Under the pieces are notes generated by a model. It had not been told where the DNA came from, searched no databases, and was given only the letters and a program-made list of their open reading frames with translations. Shown piece after piece: positions 31,323 to 45,572 of a stretch of 64,000 bases of DNA. The position numbers and the translations under genes were made by a program. Position 1 is the stretch's first letter; each line of letters starts with the position of its first letter. Origin of the DNA: Cristatella mucedo (lineage: Eukaryota > Bryozoa > Phylactolaemata > Cristatellidae); NCBI GenBank assembly GCA_009760855.2, contig WPIO01000064.1, positions 1,558,501 through 1,622,500 on the forward strand. Direction: 5' to 3'.

Positions 31323-34300
31323 CTGCCACAAGACATGCATGCATCGGCAATCTAAGAACATCAGACCAAGGTGGTAAAAAAATGAAGCTTTAGTATCATC
31401 TGCAGATTTTCACAAAAATTACATAACCCTCGGACCAAGCATTCGATTGACCATAAAGCAAACGATACTGAAAAAGTGGATGCCAGCATAGAAAAGCATG
31501 CGACAGAAGATCAAGTCAATAGCGATGCACTCAAGAAAGGACAAAGCCGAGTTGAATAGGGCCGAGCGTCGTGGCATGCACATCTGGAACCATTGCAAAC
31601 GATGTCCTCTCGGTCAGATTCTCACGGTACACCATCGAAAACGCGAGAAAATGTAGCACCTACGGTGCACCAAATCTTGGACAAGGCTGCAGGCGGTGGG
31701 CTAAGAAAGACATGTGAAAACAAGCCACGCATTTCCATCGAGGCAGGCATCGAGCCAGCAGCAGGGACAGCTTGACATGCGCTGCCCTCGAATTGCTGCT
31801 TGGTGATGGATGGCGCACTGGCAGCCAGGCTGCTGCTGCAACCAGCTGCCCGCGTCGGGTTCACTGTGAGCAGCCCGGCAAACAGTTAGGAGATCCAAAA
31901 ACTTTGTTGCAATCAACTAGGTTGCCCAGAGGCAGACTCCTGCCTTCGTACGGCGGAGCTGGACAAAGCCGCCGGCCTACGAAATACCTCTCGACGTAGT
32001 GCTCACAGGCGACGGAATGTAGATTGGCATCACACTGTCTGGTTTATATGAACTGTGTAAATGAAGAGGCAAAGACGTAGTGGCAACACGATATCAAGCC
32101 AAGAAAGTTATAACGCACGAGACTGCAAAGGTGAGAGAGCTATGCGCTAGATCAAACAAGTCCAGGAGGCCCACCGAATCAAAGCCAAAGCGTGAATGTA
32201 CCTCCACGTAGAGACCGAAAGCAGTACGAAGATGTGCAAGTGATGTGAGATAGAGCATGAAGTGAGATGAGGCAGAGGAAGGGAGAGGGAGCTAGATGAA
32301 GAGAGATGGAGGGAGGGAGGGACAGGCTCTAACCGAATTAATGCAAATCAAACGCTTGCTTGCTAACAATTTGAGGCCACGACACACCAAATACAGTGGC
32401 AATAGGACTGAATGTTTCCTCACACCAAACTGCATGTACTTACGAATACGGCGAAGCTGGGTAGCCAATGATGACTACACGATTGACCTTTAGAGATATT
32501 CTCCACATGCTCTAAAAGTACATAGAATGTGACACACTGGCTTTGCCATTATCCTGATGAATGCTATTTATCAGCTTAAAGACAATACAGCACATTTTGC
32601 CATAACTCACACAAGACCACAGTATTATGTCGACTACCTAATATGGTTTCCCAGTGCTAGCTATCACGAAAGATCCGGATGGTCGTTGTCAAAGCAAACA
32701 CACGGGTCTCAGCAGAACATTGTGCACACACTCGGCGAGTGCCTGCCTGAAATCGGAAATATTCGCCGACTTTGCTTTCTTACCCGTGTTGCAAACAGCC
32801 TGCATTATATTACGATGGCTTTGCGTAACTATATCTTATTCCAATACTACAACTAAGGCAAGCTGTAGTACACATTCCTGTTATTGAGCCAAACAATTCA
32901 GAACCTCGCCCTCTCTATATTTTGTGAGGTACCTCGAACAGATGACAATGCCATCGATTGCACAGTCAACGTAGCTGGCAGCACAAAAGAATGGCCAGCT
33001 ACTAGGCACGCACGTTGTACCCATACATCAGGTACCTGGCATGAGTACATACCAACAGAAGATAGGACATGATGATATGATAAGACATCTATACATTCCA
33101 AACTACATGCCTTACATATAAATAATCATCTGCAGGCAAATTAGCTGGAGCTGCAACCATGCCTAGCACAGGCAAAGCTGCTACCCTCAATACCGCAATC
33201 TGTGGCTTGGTCCACCACCAGCGTTCATCGGCTGAACGCTGCATCCTGAAGCAACATCCTCCCAATTCGTGAATACTCAACCTCTGGGAAAAGTGATTAT
33301 GGCCCATGGAATAGGATATCACTTTTATGCTGACGATACTCAGCTGTATTTGTCATTCAAACAGTCTCAATCTGCTGCAGCAACTGATAAACTGTATGCT
33401 TGCCTTGCCGATATTCGATCTTGGATGTCGGAAAACTTCTTGAAACTAAATAACGATAAAACCGAACTGCTGCTCAAAGGACACCCCAAGCATGTGGCCG
33501 GATTAAAAGGCTTTGCTCTTCTAATAGGTGATGCTGTAGTGCGACCATCACCATGTGCTCGAAATTTAGGTATCGTTTTCGACAGCTGCCTCAATTTTAA
33601 AAGCTTCACTCAGAAGACTGCTTCTACAGCTAGCCATCACGCCCGACCCCTATCCAAGATTAGGAGCTGTCTTCCACTGTGGCTTGCAAAAAATTTAACT
33701 AGCTCTTTAGTTCCGTCTCGGCTTGATTATTGTAATTCCCTTTTGGCTGGGCTACCAAAGAAAGCAACTAGGCCACTGCAGCTGACTATGAATATGGCTG
33801 CAAGGCTAGTCTTCAAGTCCCGGAGGTTTGAGCACGTGTCTCCTTTGCTAAAAGAGTTAGGATGGCTGCCGCTTGATCAACGGATACAGAGCAAAGTTCT
33901 TACGCTGACCCACAAGACCTGCCACGGCTTGGCTGCTTCGCACCTAGCTGAACTGCTGCATCAGTTTCAGCCTGTTCGCGTCCTCAGGTCCAGTGCGGAC
34001 AATAAATTAGCTGTTCCATTCCTCCACTTAAAGACCGTTGGCGACAGAAGCTTTAGCTCTGCAGGTCCTAGACTGTGGAACTCGCTTCCACAATTCTTAC
34101 ACAATGACAACTACTTTTCTGCCGCCGACTATGGCTCATCGCTTTCAGCGGTCCTGAGCTGCTATTTCCATGCTAATCACTACCTCAACTGCTATCCTGA
34201 CTATGCTATGCTTCCCACTTTCTCTTTGTTTGTGTGAGACGAAGTCTGTTGGCTACCGAATGCGTACCGAAAGCCGCTTAGGCTGTGGGTGCGCTATACA

Positions 34301-37300
34301 AAACTCTCCTGCGCAACACCCACATAGTCTTTATGACTTTGTGGAGTTACAGACAGAGATACACACACATTATATATATATATACATATATACATACATA
34401 TATATATATATATATACACACATATATATATATATATATCTATATATATATGCACTCACAGCCTAAGCGGCTTTCGGTAGCCAACAGACTTCGTCTCACA
34501 CAAACAAAGAGAAAGTGGGAAGCATAGCATAGTCAGGAGAGCAGTTGAGGTAGTGAGTAGCATGGAAGTAGCAGCTGGACCCCTTAAAAGGATGAGCCAT
34601 AGTCGGCAGTAGGAGAGTAGTTCTCGTTGCGTAAGAATCGTATATATCACTCAATGGTTGAACGATGCTTACAGCTAATCACTAGCATCAACAGCAACAG
34701 AATAACGGGACCATCCTAGTGGTGGCTTGTTATACTGTTGCACATCTTAGACCTAGCGGTCCAGGTTTTGAATCCTGTTAGCGGTAGTGTTTCATGCCAA
34801 TAGGATTTCTCATCAGTAAACAAACACCTACCATAATTGCAAGGTCCACAGTGCCTAGCAGCAGTTGGGAGACATCTGCAACTGGAAGGGTGACCCACAA
34901 AGACCCATGGGGTAGGTGCAATACACCATTCCCTGCGAATAATGCTATACACATAGCTATACTACTAAACAAGTGGAGTAACTGCTACGTGCTATTCTAC
35001 TTCTTACTTTCTTTTTACGAGAAAGCAGTTTTAAGCCACGAATCTATAAGCAAATTCTTTTGCCATATCCCACTGCACGGGCAAAAAGGTATTAGTAGAC
35101 GAGTCGAACCAGAATGTCTTCTGCTTGAAATGCTATTTGACTGCTGCTTGGTGAGACTCACCTTATGGTAACCACGAATGTCGACGTCCCACAGATGAAA
35201 GCACTGAAAAAGCAGATCAAATAGTTAGGCTCGTTGGAGGCAACATCAGCTCCAACAGACACATTCGATGATCTCAAGAGGCACAACACTGCAAGGCGTG
35301 CAACTGCACACTAGCTACAGAGGCTTCCTAATATTTCTTTCCGCCATCTCAGGCCTGAGAATAGGCAGATAAAGTGGCGCACAGCAGAAACTGAAAGCAT
35401 CCGGTCGACTTTGCAAAAGAAAATGAAAGGGAGACACAATGTCCAGAGCGGCGCCTCCATATGTGTGCTGTGAGAATACAAGCCAAGGATACAAGATGAA
35501 CTGGGCCATCCCTTCGCAGAGGTCGGCCTGGGGGGGAGGGGGGTGATGGTAGCCATTAGGTCAACCACTTCTGCCGAGGTCCATTTTGGCGGTGTACTCA
35601 AGAAGTAATCAAGCATAATTAACAGCCTCTAAATGGAGCACTGGGAAAATAGCAAGGATGCTCGATCAGTTGCAACTATAGCTTCCATCAGACCAGACAC
35701 TTATCTCTTGAACAACCGAGTTAAAAAAAACTTAAGCAGGCACTCCAAATGTTAGGAGGACTACCCTTTGTGCTTTAAAGAATTACGACAGCCCACTTGG
35801 AGGTGCTTTAGTATTATAGTATTCCGATCGATGGTTGAGCCACATGTTACTGCTTCTTATGTATAACGTACAATCATAACTCTGAAAAACAAAAAGTAGA
35901 CCAAGGCACATGAACAGTGGTGCTTTTTCTAATACGACAGCATAGTTGTCACACAGTGCTCACTTGGCACGTATACTAATGATCAGACGCACAGCCGGCG
36001 GAAGCAGGTGTCCCCGCCGTTTGTGCTCAGGGCCCGGTGTGACATGCAATTAGCACAGGCAAGGCCACGAGAGGTGTCACGCTCTAGCAGTGATGATCTT
36101 ACATCTTTCCTGGCCAGCATCTTGAACGTTTCGAAATCTTTGGGGTTACTCATTTTTATAAAAAGGATGTACGTCTGGTTCTAAAAGAAGAAAAATTATG
36201 TTTGCAACCAAGTTCAACCACTAACAGTATTTAAAACCTGCATGGTACCAACACAATAAATAACAAGCACACTCAGTCAGATATGCACACATGCATGCAC
36301 ACACGCACATGTGCACGCGCACACACATTTACGAACAAGAAATGTTATGAGCCTTTGCAAGTATGCATTGAAGTCGATATAATAATGTAACCACCATAGA
36401 TGCCAAGAGTCAGAGGTGGTATATCCATTCACCGATTTATTGGGAATGAAGTTTGCTGCACACGGATCCTTAGTGTGATCCAGCAGTTCGGCATCGGTGA
36501 GAACTTCATTAAGCAGGAGCTCATAGGAATTTTGTGACAACCTAAATATAAAGCAATGCTATGTCAACACAGCCAGTACATAAACTAGCACCAATACGGT
36601 TGAAAAAACTACGAAAGTTTGCACAACGAATTATGCACAAAGAACCATGCCGTGTATAGTGAAGGGAAGGGTATTAAATCGTCGGTGCAAAATCTAAGCT
36701 GGCCAGTAACGGCTAGTCCAATTGCTTTTCGGTTCCTGCAGCATGATCGATTCCATTACCCTTAAACCACTCACCGGCCAACATCTCTCAGAATGACGTT
36801 GGGTAGCTTGTTATAAACGCGATTCTTGAAGTATTCGCTGTGAAAGTAAGGATTCATATTAAGGCCCTTGACACCGAAGTGATATGAGCGCGAAACGTCC
36901 GGTATGATGCACTCTCTGCTCTTGCGGATGGCCTCATTTCGCATCCACATGTCCCAGTCCCAAAGCTGCAGGCACCAAAGTTATTGGCATCATGACGCGA
37001 ACGGCAGCAGAAAGGGCATATCAGCTTACTGCACACTCTGACCTAGCAGATCATTCATTCAGCAGTGGCAAAGTAGCAGCAGCAGCTGCTGCAGCTACGG
37101 GCTTACCTTGTCCGGGCTCGGCCACTGTGGCTCGAGCTCGTCTTTGTACAGCTTTCGTGACAGCATCCATCCGAGGCCCGGCATGGTCTCGACACGATAC
37201 AGCAAAGCTGGATCGTAGCTCGAGTGGGAGTAACCCTGTCACAACCAACACAGCCAGAGTCACTCAGCCTTGCCTTGCAGCAGCAGCACGACAGAGTAGC

Positions 37301-40300
37301 AAGCTGGGCAATGCCGATGGACACGCCATCGAGGCTCTATGAAATCCTCTAAGTTGAGGAAAACTGGCTAACCCAGATCAAGACGTCTGCAAGGCAGACG
37401 GTCAGTTTATCGATTGCTTCTGCTGATTCTGTGGGATTGAACGACACATAGTTCAGACTCGGAAAATGGCAAAATCGATCAGACCAAGGAGAGGCATTGC
37501 TGCTTCCAGAGAAAGGGTTATAACCAGTGGCGGAGCCAGGGAGCAGGGGGACACTTACTCGCCCCTTACAGCGGGACAGCAACCTGGACCTAACCCTGTT
37601 CCTACGTGCCCAATTGTCACCAACGATGAAACTTTGTCGTAAGTCATTCGATCGAATGTACAAAGGAAATAAAGAGACAACTAATGTATTGCCTCGAGAG
37701 AACTAGCAAACAAGAAGGCTGAGACTGGTGAAGCAGTTTCAGCTAGGTATGAGGAGGTAGGCCTTGGCAAGTCTTTCGAGTCGACATATAAATTACGTGA
37801 ACAGCCAGAGAAATCGTAGTGCTTTAAGCAAATGATATCCGACCAAATTTCTTGGATTGAAGATGCAAAGGGTGTGGCTTTTTCTTTGATATGGTAAACA
37901 AACAGTATGTTCGAGGTACCCGATCACGAGGGAATGTCAAGTAACATGGGAATTTAAGCATGCAAAAATTGATTCTCCGACGTCTTTTGTACCATGTGAT
38001 CTTCACTATCACGACCTCCTCTACCAACATCACAATACTGTAGAAACAAAGATGGTTGGAAAAGCTGCCAGATTCAGTTGCAGGAGATCAGCCAGCACAG
38101 TAGTGTAAAGGTGCTCGAGGGTACTCGAGAGTTACCAGGTTTGATTCCAGGTCTGGTTTATCGAGTTTTTGCCAAATATGTCCCCACACCTGAAGATATT
38201 CGAGTTCTTTATTTTCAAAATGGGCATCAACAGGCATCAGTGACGAGCTAACAACCAAGACTCGCTTCTATCCCTGGCTAGTTTGACCCAGTGAGTGACA
38301 ATAATGGTCAGACCGAAGCACACAATGGCTTTCCAAGCAAGGGAAATAGCTGCAATGTACGAACAGTGCTACAATAACGACAGCCAGACAATTTTTGAGG
38401 TACATTGGCATTTGAAATACTTTCAAATTATTAGGAAAGTCACATATGTAGAGAATCTTCGCATGGAGAGGGTCTTCGGCGCCCATTCTAGTTGCTACTT
38501 TGCACTGATGGCTACCGATTGCGTTCTTGCAGCTTTGTGAAGTTACACATGGCCTATACATACACCCGAATTAATATGAAGCCCACGTAAGATAATAGTT
38601 TTGTGTCGACTGCACTCAGATATAAACTGCAAATGACTTGACACAAGACTTGCGGTGACTCTTGAAGGAGATAAAATCAAGTAGAAGAATGTTGCCCAAG
38701 CAGTGTCGACTCACGTGGTCATTCCAGGCAGAGATGCAGTATACCGACGAGTCCTCGTGCAGCAAACGCATGGTCTGGCTGAAGTAGCTGCAACACAAGA
38801 CGGTGCAACAACCCCATCAGTAGCTGCAAGGCTCGAGATTCAATTAAACACAAGCTACAGTACAGCCAAGCCACAGCAGCATCAGCCGCAGCAGCAGCCA
38901 CGTGAGCATGGGAAGATGATGCACGATTAAAGCAACAACTGTCTGACATAGCTCACTGGAACACACTCACTGGATCCCTCTATGTTGCCTATAGTTATGA
39001 ATGCTGATACACAATAAAGAAACCAAGCCATACTTTTTCTTTCACGCTTTAACTACTTGGGAGACAGCTTTGTACATTACAGAAATGATCAAACAATTAT
39101 GGAGTGACCAGTATGTATGTATGCAAGTATGAAAGTATGTATCTATGTATGCATGGGTGCATGCACCTGTGTAGGTATGTACAGGCATGCAACCGTGAGA
39201 AGCTAAGTCTTAAGGTCTAAAGCAATGATGCAACAATTGAGTAATTCTGCAAGGAAGAGTCTCAGAATCCAAACAGAACTAACTCGGCAGCAGCTCCTGC
39301 AATATAGCTTCCATGCCAAAAATTCCAAGGTCTATGGGGACACCGCATCTACCGTGGACCGTGGTCAAGTAAGAGTGAGACTGGCACAGTAAAAATTTTG
39401 ATGCAAGAGAAATAACGGGAGCCACTAACGACAAGCAGCACGGACGAGTCCACAGGGATATTCGCACCTGAAAAAGTCAGGCGACACCTCCAAATCTTCT
39501 TCGACGATGATGGCATATTTTGCAGCCTGAAAAGTGGCGAACATTTTGTGCTGACATGCGGCTGGCTAATCGGGCAGCAGCGGACTGCGAGCAGGACTCG
39601 AGAATAGGTGGGATACTGCCGTTTCCTTGTCCAACTGTGACTGACACTGGCAAGCCTGTCTGTCTCAATGCTGGCACGGTAAGAATGTGAATGAATAAAG
39701 GTGCAGTGGGGCTGCTAGTGATACTGCAATAGCGTTAGTCGTGCCTGGTAAGTTAAGTCACTAAAGACTGACAAAAACCAATTCCAAAAGCTGTGGAGAC
39801 TACTGTTTCGTGCTCGGGTAAAATGACTAATAGCTAACATACAAATCCTGGACAATGCTTGCTGTCACTGTTCATTCAGCCACGAGTAGCAAAAAAACGA
39901 GTTTACCTAAACAAAAGATGATAAGAAAAGACCCAAAGATGCAGCACACATACCAAGACAATACTCGGGACAACCTGAGTAGAACACGGATCCCAAAAAC
40001 CCTTTTCCCCACCAAGTAACAAACAACAGATTAACTGAGCAAGCATCGACAATGCCGGGACGAAGTAGTACACAACCTGCTTGCTATCCAGGTCCTATCG
40101 TCAGCGATAAGAAAAACCAAATAGCCAGCCCCAACCTCGTTGAGATCGCTGCACTCTCAGCTGAAGCTACCATTTAGGCTATGATATAAGTCAACCGTTC
40201 GTTTTTGTTGGCGAGAGGCAAGATGTCGATTCAGCAAACCACAGCCTTCAAGCAGCTGCTTCTAGCAGCCAAACCAGTAAGCTTTGGTGACCACCGAGAG

Positions 40301-43300
40301 CTACTAATGGCAGGGTCACTAGAGGCAGGGCTAAGAAGCACTGGCCAGATGTCGAGATTGCATTGTGGATGATGGGGCGGCGCCATCGGTGGACAAGTAG
40401 CTGTGAGTGGGCGTTTCTATGGCAACATAAACCTGTGGCGACAGAAAAAATGGCTAAGAAAGTTTCTACGGCAATCGGCACGGCGAGAAGAAGAGCTCTC
40501 TCTCCAGTTCAGCTCATGCGCAGACGGTCGGCCATCCTGCTCGCTTGCTGGGCAGCACTTACACCGTGCAAGTTGAACGTGGCCGTCAAGCTGGCCCTGT
40601 AGTGCTGCGATATCCTTGCATTCTTTATGCCAACGGGTTTATGTTGGACGGCACGTAGACCGAACAGCCGGGCGACATCGGTCGATTCCTGGCAGACACA
40701 GGGCTTATCAGTGACAAAATGAATGACGACACAACAAAAACAACATCAACAACAATAACAACAAGAAGATTGCAGATGAATCGATGTCAAATCATTCACC
40801 TCATGGTGGCCATCGATAAACACGGTAATCATTTTCGGTTTGGCACCATAAGCAGACAGCAAAGATCGAAGACCCCTGGATTAGAAAGCGTAACACCGAC
40901 ATCGACCGATTGCTACGACCGAGCGATTGCGTGAGCAAATCGATTGCTTCCCTTTCGACCGGCATCGCATCACGCAGCATCGACCTTCTTGCCGGCAGCC
41001 AGACATGGGAGCTGTGGCGGAACATACCTGAATAGATACGATGGTCGGTCAGAAGCAATGACGGCCACCGGTATTGTGGAAATAGCATTGGCAAACTACA
41101 ATGCACATCATCAGATGCCCCATCAAGCTTCCGTGTCTAGCTTCACGAGTCCATCGAGATAACAGCAACCAGCACTGTTCAACAGTTCAACAAGCTACGG
41201 CACACTCGCTGCATCTCCACTAGGGGCAGAGGAAAGGTGTGCAACCATGCTCCAGACAGGCGGTCGGCATTCATGCAGAAGGTCAATGCGGCCCTCCATT
41301 GACCTCAAAAGACACGGTGACCTCGTGGCCTAGGGGGAAGGGGGTGTGCATGAATATGCAAACCATAGCGGTGGAATACACGAACTACTTACTAGGCAAG
41401 CGAATGGAGGCTAGTGGCCCCTTCCCATCACCGACCGACCTTTACCGGATGTGGCAGGCGGCTAGCAGCACCCACACAGCCGCTGACGAAGCAGTCAGCA
41501 GTAGCACACCAATGCCAGGTGCACCACTAGTTGTGCTGTAAGGTTGCTTGGGCATCGCTCAAGTATTGCCTGCTCCCATTCGTCACTGCATGTGCATGGT
41601 CCGAACACTCGGGCACATATACGAGCGCGCACGTTCAGGCACGTCCAGATATGTACAGTTCTGCCAGAAATCTGCTAATGAAGGCCACAAAGCCAGAAAA
41701 CAATGGCTACACATGGGCAGTGCAGGACGGTTGCCTGATTTAATATTTGGTTTGTCAAAACAACCCATCAACCTGTGACTAATAAAAACAGATACCTTTA
41801 TCCAGCAAGAAAATATGGACAGCATACACATTTCTGATTAGTGACTCCGGGAATGCTTACACTCGAAGTACCGTCGACTGCTACGTCTCGAGCATGCTGC
41901 GGAAGAAGCGGCTCGCTGTCAAAGCAGCTACACACGGCACCGTAGCCCTCGTACTTTGAGCAGAAAGTCTGCTTCAATTGATCCTCGTGGCCGTCGACAT
42001 CTACGTGTCCAAAGTTGCATGCTTGCTCTGCAAAGGAGGAAGGCATGGTGACAATGACGGTCCCATTGAGGTTGGCAACGCTCATATTACACAAGCCCGA
42101 GTGAAGAGGTCGTACCACGCCCGGTCAGAGGTTGCGCCACACAAGTCAGAGGTCTTATTGCACAAGTCAGAGGTCGCAATCGAAGTTATGACAGAGAGGC
42201 ACAGGTAAAAGTACATTGAGGACACGGGTGGGCATTGAAAGACACGACCGCATTTGGGGAATTAACAAAGACAGCAGATGAAATTAACAGCTAGAGCTCA
42301 TTCAAGAAATGAGCTCTGCACGACTCCAGGAATGTGCAAACATCCCAGTCGGCTGTCCAAGTCGAGAACATGCCATCTGCGAAGGTCCGTCCTTTGCATC
42401 GTCTGCACATGTTTGCAGCTCCGTATGAGGCAGAATCAAGAAGCAACATGGCACCGGGCTTCTGAGCTTTAAGCAGCTTTCACAAGGCGAGTCTTGGCTT
42501 CTTTCCTGCCTCTGTCCTACTTGAGTCTTCAGTGTATACATCACCAAGACTGGGGTCTAACACTTAGGAACGACTTAGCGAAGACTCAGCAGCCAAACGT
42601 GATTCTACTTCTAAGCCAAGACTCAGGTATGACATAACAGACAGCCAATCATAGGCAGCGTCAAAGGTCAGCGTCTTCTTCATTGCTTTGATTTCAAGCG
42701 TGGCGTACCGCTCAAATGGTGCGTTCTCATTGAATCGTTCCTACGAGAGTCCCTGTTCATGGGACACTATGAGCTCGTCATGTAAGAATCAGGTAGTGGG
42801 AGGACAATCGCAGAGGTTTAAAATTCAGTGGTGGGTTGCAGAGGACCATTTCTTAGCTACCTAACAAAAGGAGAATTTCCCACGATCCCTGATCTGTGGA
42901 AGGAGCAAGTAGGAAGCAAGACTTAGAGAGGAAGACTGACTATGTGTGAACTTCATACAAGAAGGAGGACTGGAGTAGGGCAGCAGATGTAGAATAAAAG
43001 CAGGACAGAAGCGATACTCACCGCGTACACGTGACTCTAGCTATCTGGCTGGTGGCGGCCTGCCACGCCGGCAGCTATCTATGCTCCGGGTGTCCGACAT
43101 TACTCTTACTGAGATATTACTCTTACTTACCAGCAGCACCCTCTCCGTGCTGAAGGACGGCTGTTGAATTTCGCACACGATAAATTTAAATATTAGCTAA
43201 TTTAGAAATATTAGCTGATTTAACAGCCTCAGTTCTATAGCAGCAGATGAACCTTAAGTTTACCATCGTCTCCGCTTTCAGTGGGCAATAGAAATTCGAG

Positions 43301-45479
43301 CCCATCTCGAGACTGGAACCCATGAACCGAATCGTGAGCTGCCCTCGACCAAGACATAGAAGCAGCATTTCCCCTTCACCTACCCCATTCCTTGCCTTTG
43401 ATTGGCAACCCCAACATATTGCTAGCGGCTTAAGCATTTGCAAGCGAATGTGCACCTGCTTTCAAGCACAACTGTCGCAAGCTGATGCAACACAACGGAC
43501 GATTTTGTCACTACAGTTTCGTATCACATTAAGGTGCACGAATAGGTCTCGTGTGCACCTTCCTAGTGCTGCCGATGAGCTCGAGAGCATATTTTACCGC
43601 AGCAGCCGAGTTGCTTCATCTCACTGGTCCGTGGCAAGTCCCCACTCACCATCACCGTCTCTATCGAACTGCACGTCAGCCACCCAGCTGTGTCGTCGAA
43701 TCTCATTGCTGTTAATACTTTGACTCCAGACATAATGCTTGCTCTGGGGAGGTGTTCAAAATGTGGTCTTACATTGTAAGATTGCACAAATTTAATAATT
43801 TCATGCTCATCCTTTATGTTATTCACTAGGTGGAAACTTTCCCATTTGTTGCCTGCAATCTTCAGTCGTCCATGCTCAAAGGCACCTAATATTTCAAGCT
43901 ACCCATCTGCAAAAAGTAGTCCTAGACATGCCTCTGTTCACATGCATCAACTCTGGGCACGAGATCACTTCTGCTGCAGCAACACATCTCGGCTGCAGCA
44001 CATAACAACCATAGAATCCGAGCCCAGACACTGTCAAAACCATAACATAGAACTGCTCAAAAAGAAAACCCAGTTAACGATTCAATTCTTCCTCTTTAAT
44101 GGACAAGCAGCCTGCTTCTCTTAGCTAAGCTCGGGTTTTTGAAAGCAGTAGTGGCTGTTAGCTGCCGACAGACTACAACAGGAAGCGATTCGTTGTGAGC
44201 CTTGCTACACCCATGATTCAGATCTTAAAATGAAATTCCGATTGGGAATAGGCCACCGAGCTAAGCAGACAGCTACACCCCATGCTGCTAACAGAGCCAA
44301 ATCACCTTTGGACTGCAATCCCGACCAGGCTCAGCACACAACGCGATCGAAACTGTTCTTTAGATGCGTACCGAGGGATAGAGAAAAAAGTGCCAGCGAC
44401 ATTAAAAAGAAGAGCTCTTGCAGGAGCACGGTTGTCGGCCTCTATCGCCTCTTTCACTCCAGGCCTGGCTCACGCAACAGGTAACATCTTTTCTCCGCGA
44501 CTCAAAAGTGAACAAAATCTTGGGCAAAACGAAGAATTTTCTTGTTCTTTCAACATTTCTCTGCTTACGCTCATGCAGCGGTATCGGCTCTGACTCAGTG
44601 CCCCGTGTGTTACAAACGTTCACTTGAACGATCGGTTGTGCCGTATCAAGCTATGCAACACGATTTTGCTCCATGGTAATATGTGGTGTCTGGCCAAAAC
44701 CAATGCCCCCAAAGTAGGAACAATCACCATTCCCCACAAACTTTGGGTCTGTGACAGAGACAGTGATAATTTGGGAAATTTTCACATTTTCAATAGCAAC
44801 ATAAAAATTTGCTTTGCTGAGTCTTTTGGATACCATTTAGTTAGATGAAAAACAACGAATAAACCAGAATTAACTTGCATTTATACTTAAATTACATACA
44901 GATACGACCTCACAATACTTTGAAGTAGTTTTTCGATAAGTACGAATATAGTCGAAAATTTCCAAATCTTATTTGATAATTATCAGTCGTGCCTAGTTTA
45001 GCTATCAGAGCTAGTTAGTATCAAGTATTAGCAAGATTAACGAATTCCATGCATTCCTGATCGTGGTGAACTGCACAAACCAGTGCTCAACAGTAGTTGT
45101 TGTCACATAAAATACCGAGAAGTGACCGCCCCTTCCACAAAAAACAGCTCGACCATAATCAGGAGGTTGCATAGGCAGACACTCAACACTCAAAACCCTA
45201 TGATGCCGGTGGCCCAGATTAGCACGGCCACTCAGACCAGCAAAGCAGAGACCGTAGCACGACTCGCTAGAGGCCGCTTGCTTGCTCCAGCAGCCTGCAA
45301 CAGTGCTGCCGCGAAAATAGGAGGCAGTGGCGTGGGGCACAGCAAATGCTCACCCTTGGCTTTCAGTGCGACCGCAATGTCGAGCTCAGCAGGGCCGGCC
45401 CAGGCAGCAAATCCTTGGGTATTGGCCCGATACATCTCTTGCACAAGTGGGCCTAAAGCGAGATCGAGTTTAGAAAGAG

Positions 45480-45572
<93 letters not shown>

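Noticed and set aside
31007-31336. 109-codon minus-strand frame starting [13 protein letters not shown]
   Set aside because: It overlaps the POMGNT1 last exon in another frame. The in-phase frame gives the conserved HFMVG instead.
34285-34527. Ile-Tyr repeat frame
   Set aside because: It is the translation of the AT microsatellite at the LINE-A tail.
43563-43826. Minus-strand frame in a POMGNT1 intron
   Set aside because: It does not match any part of the enzyme, and flanking exons 6 and 7 already join in phase.
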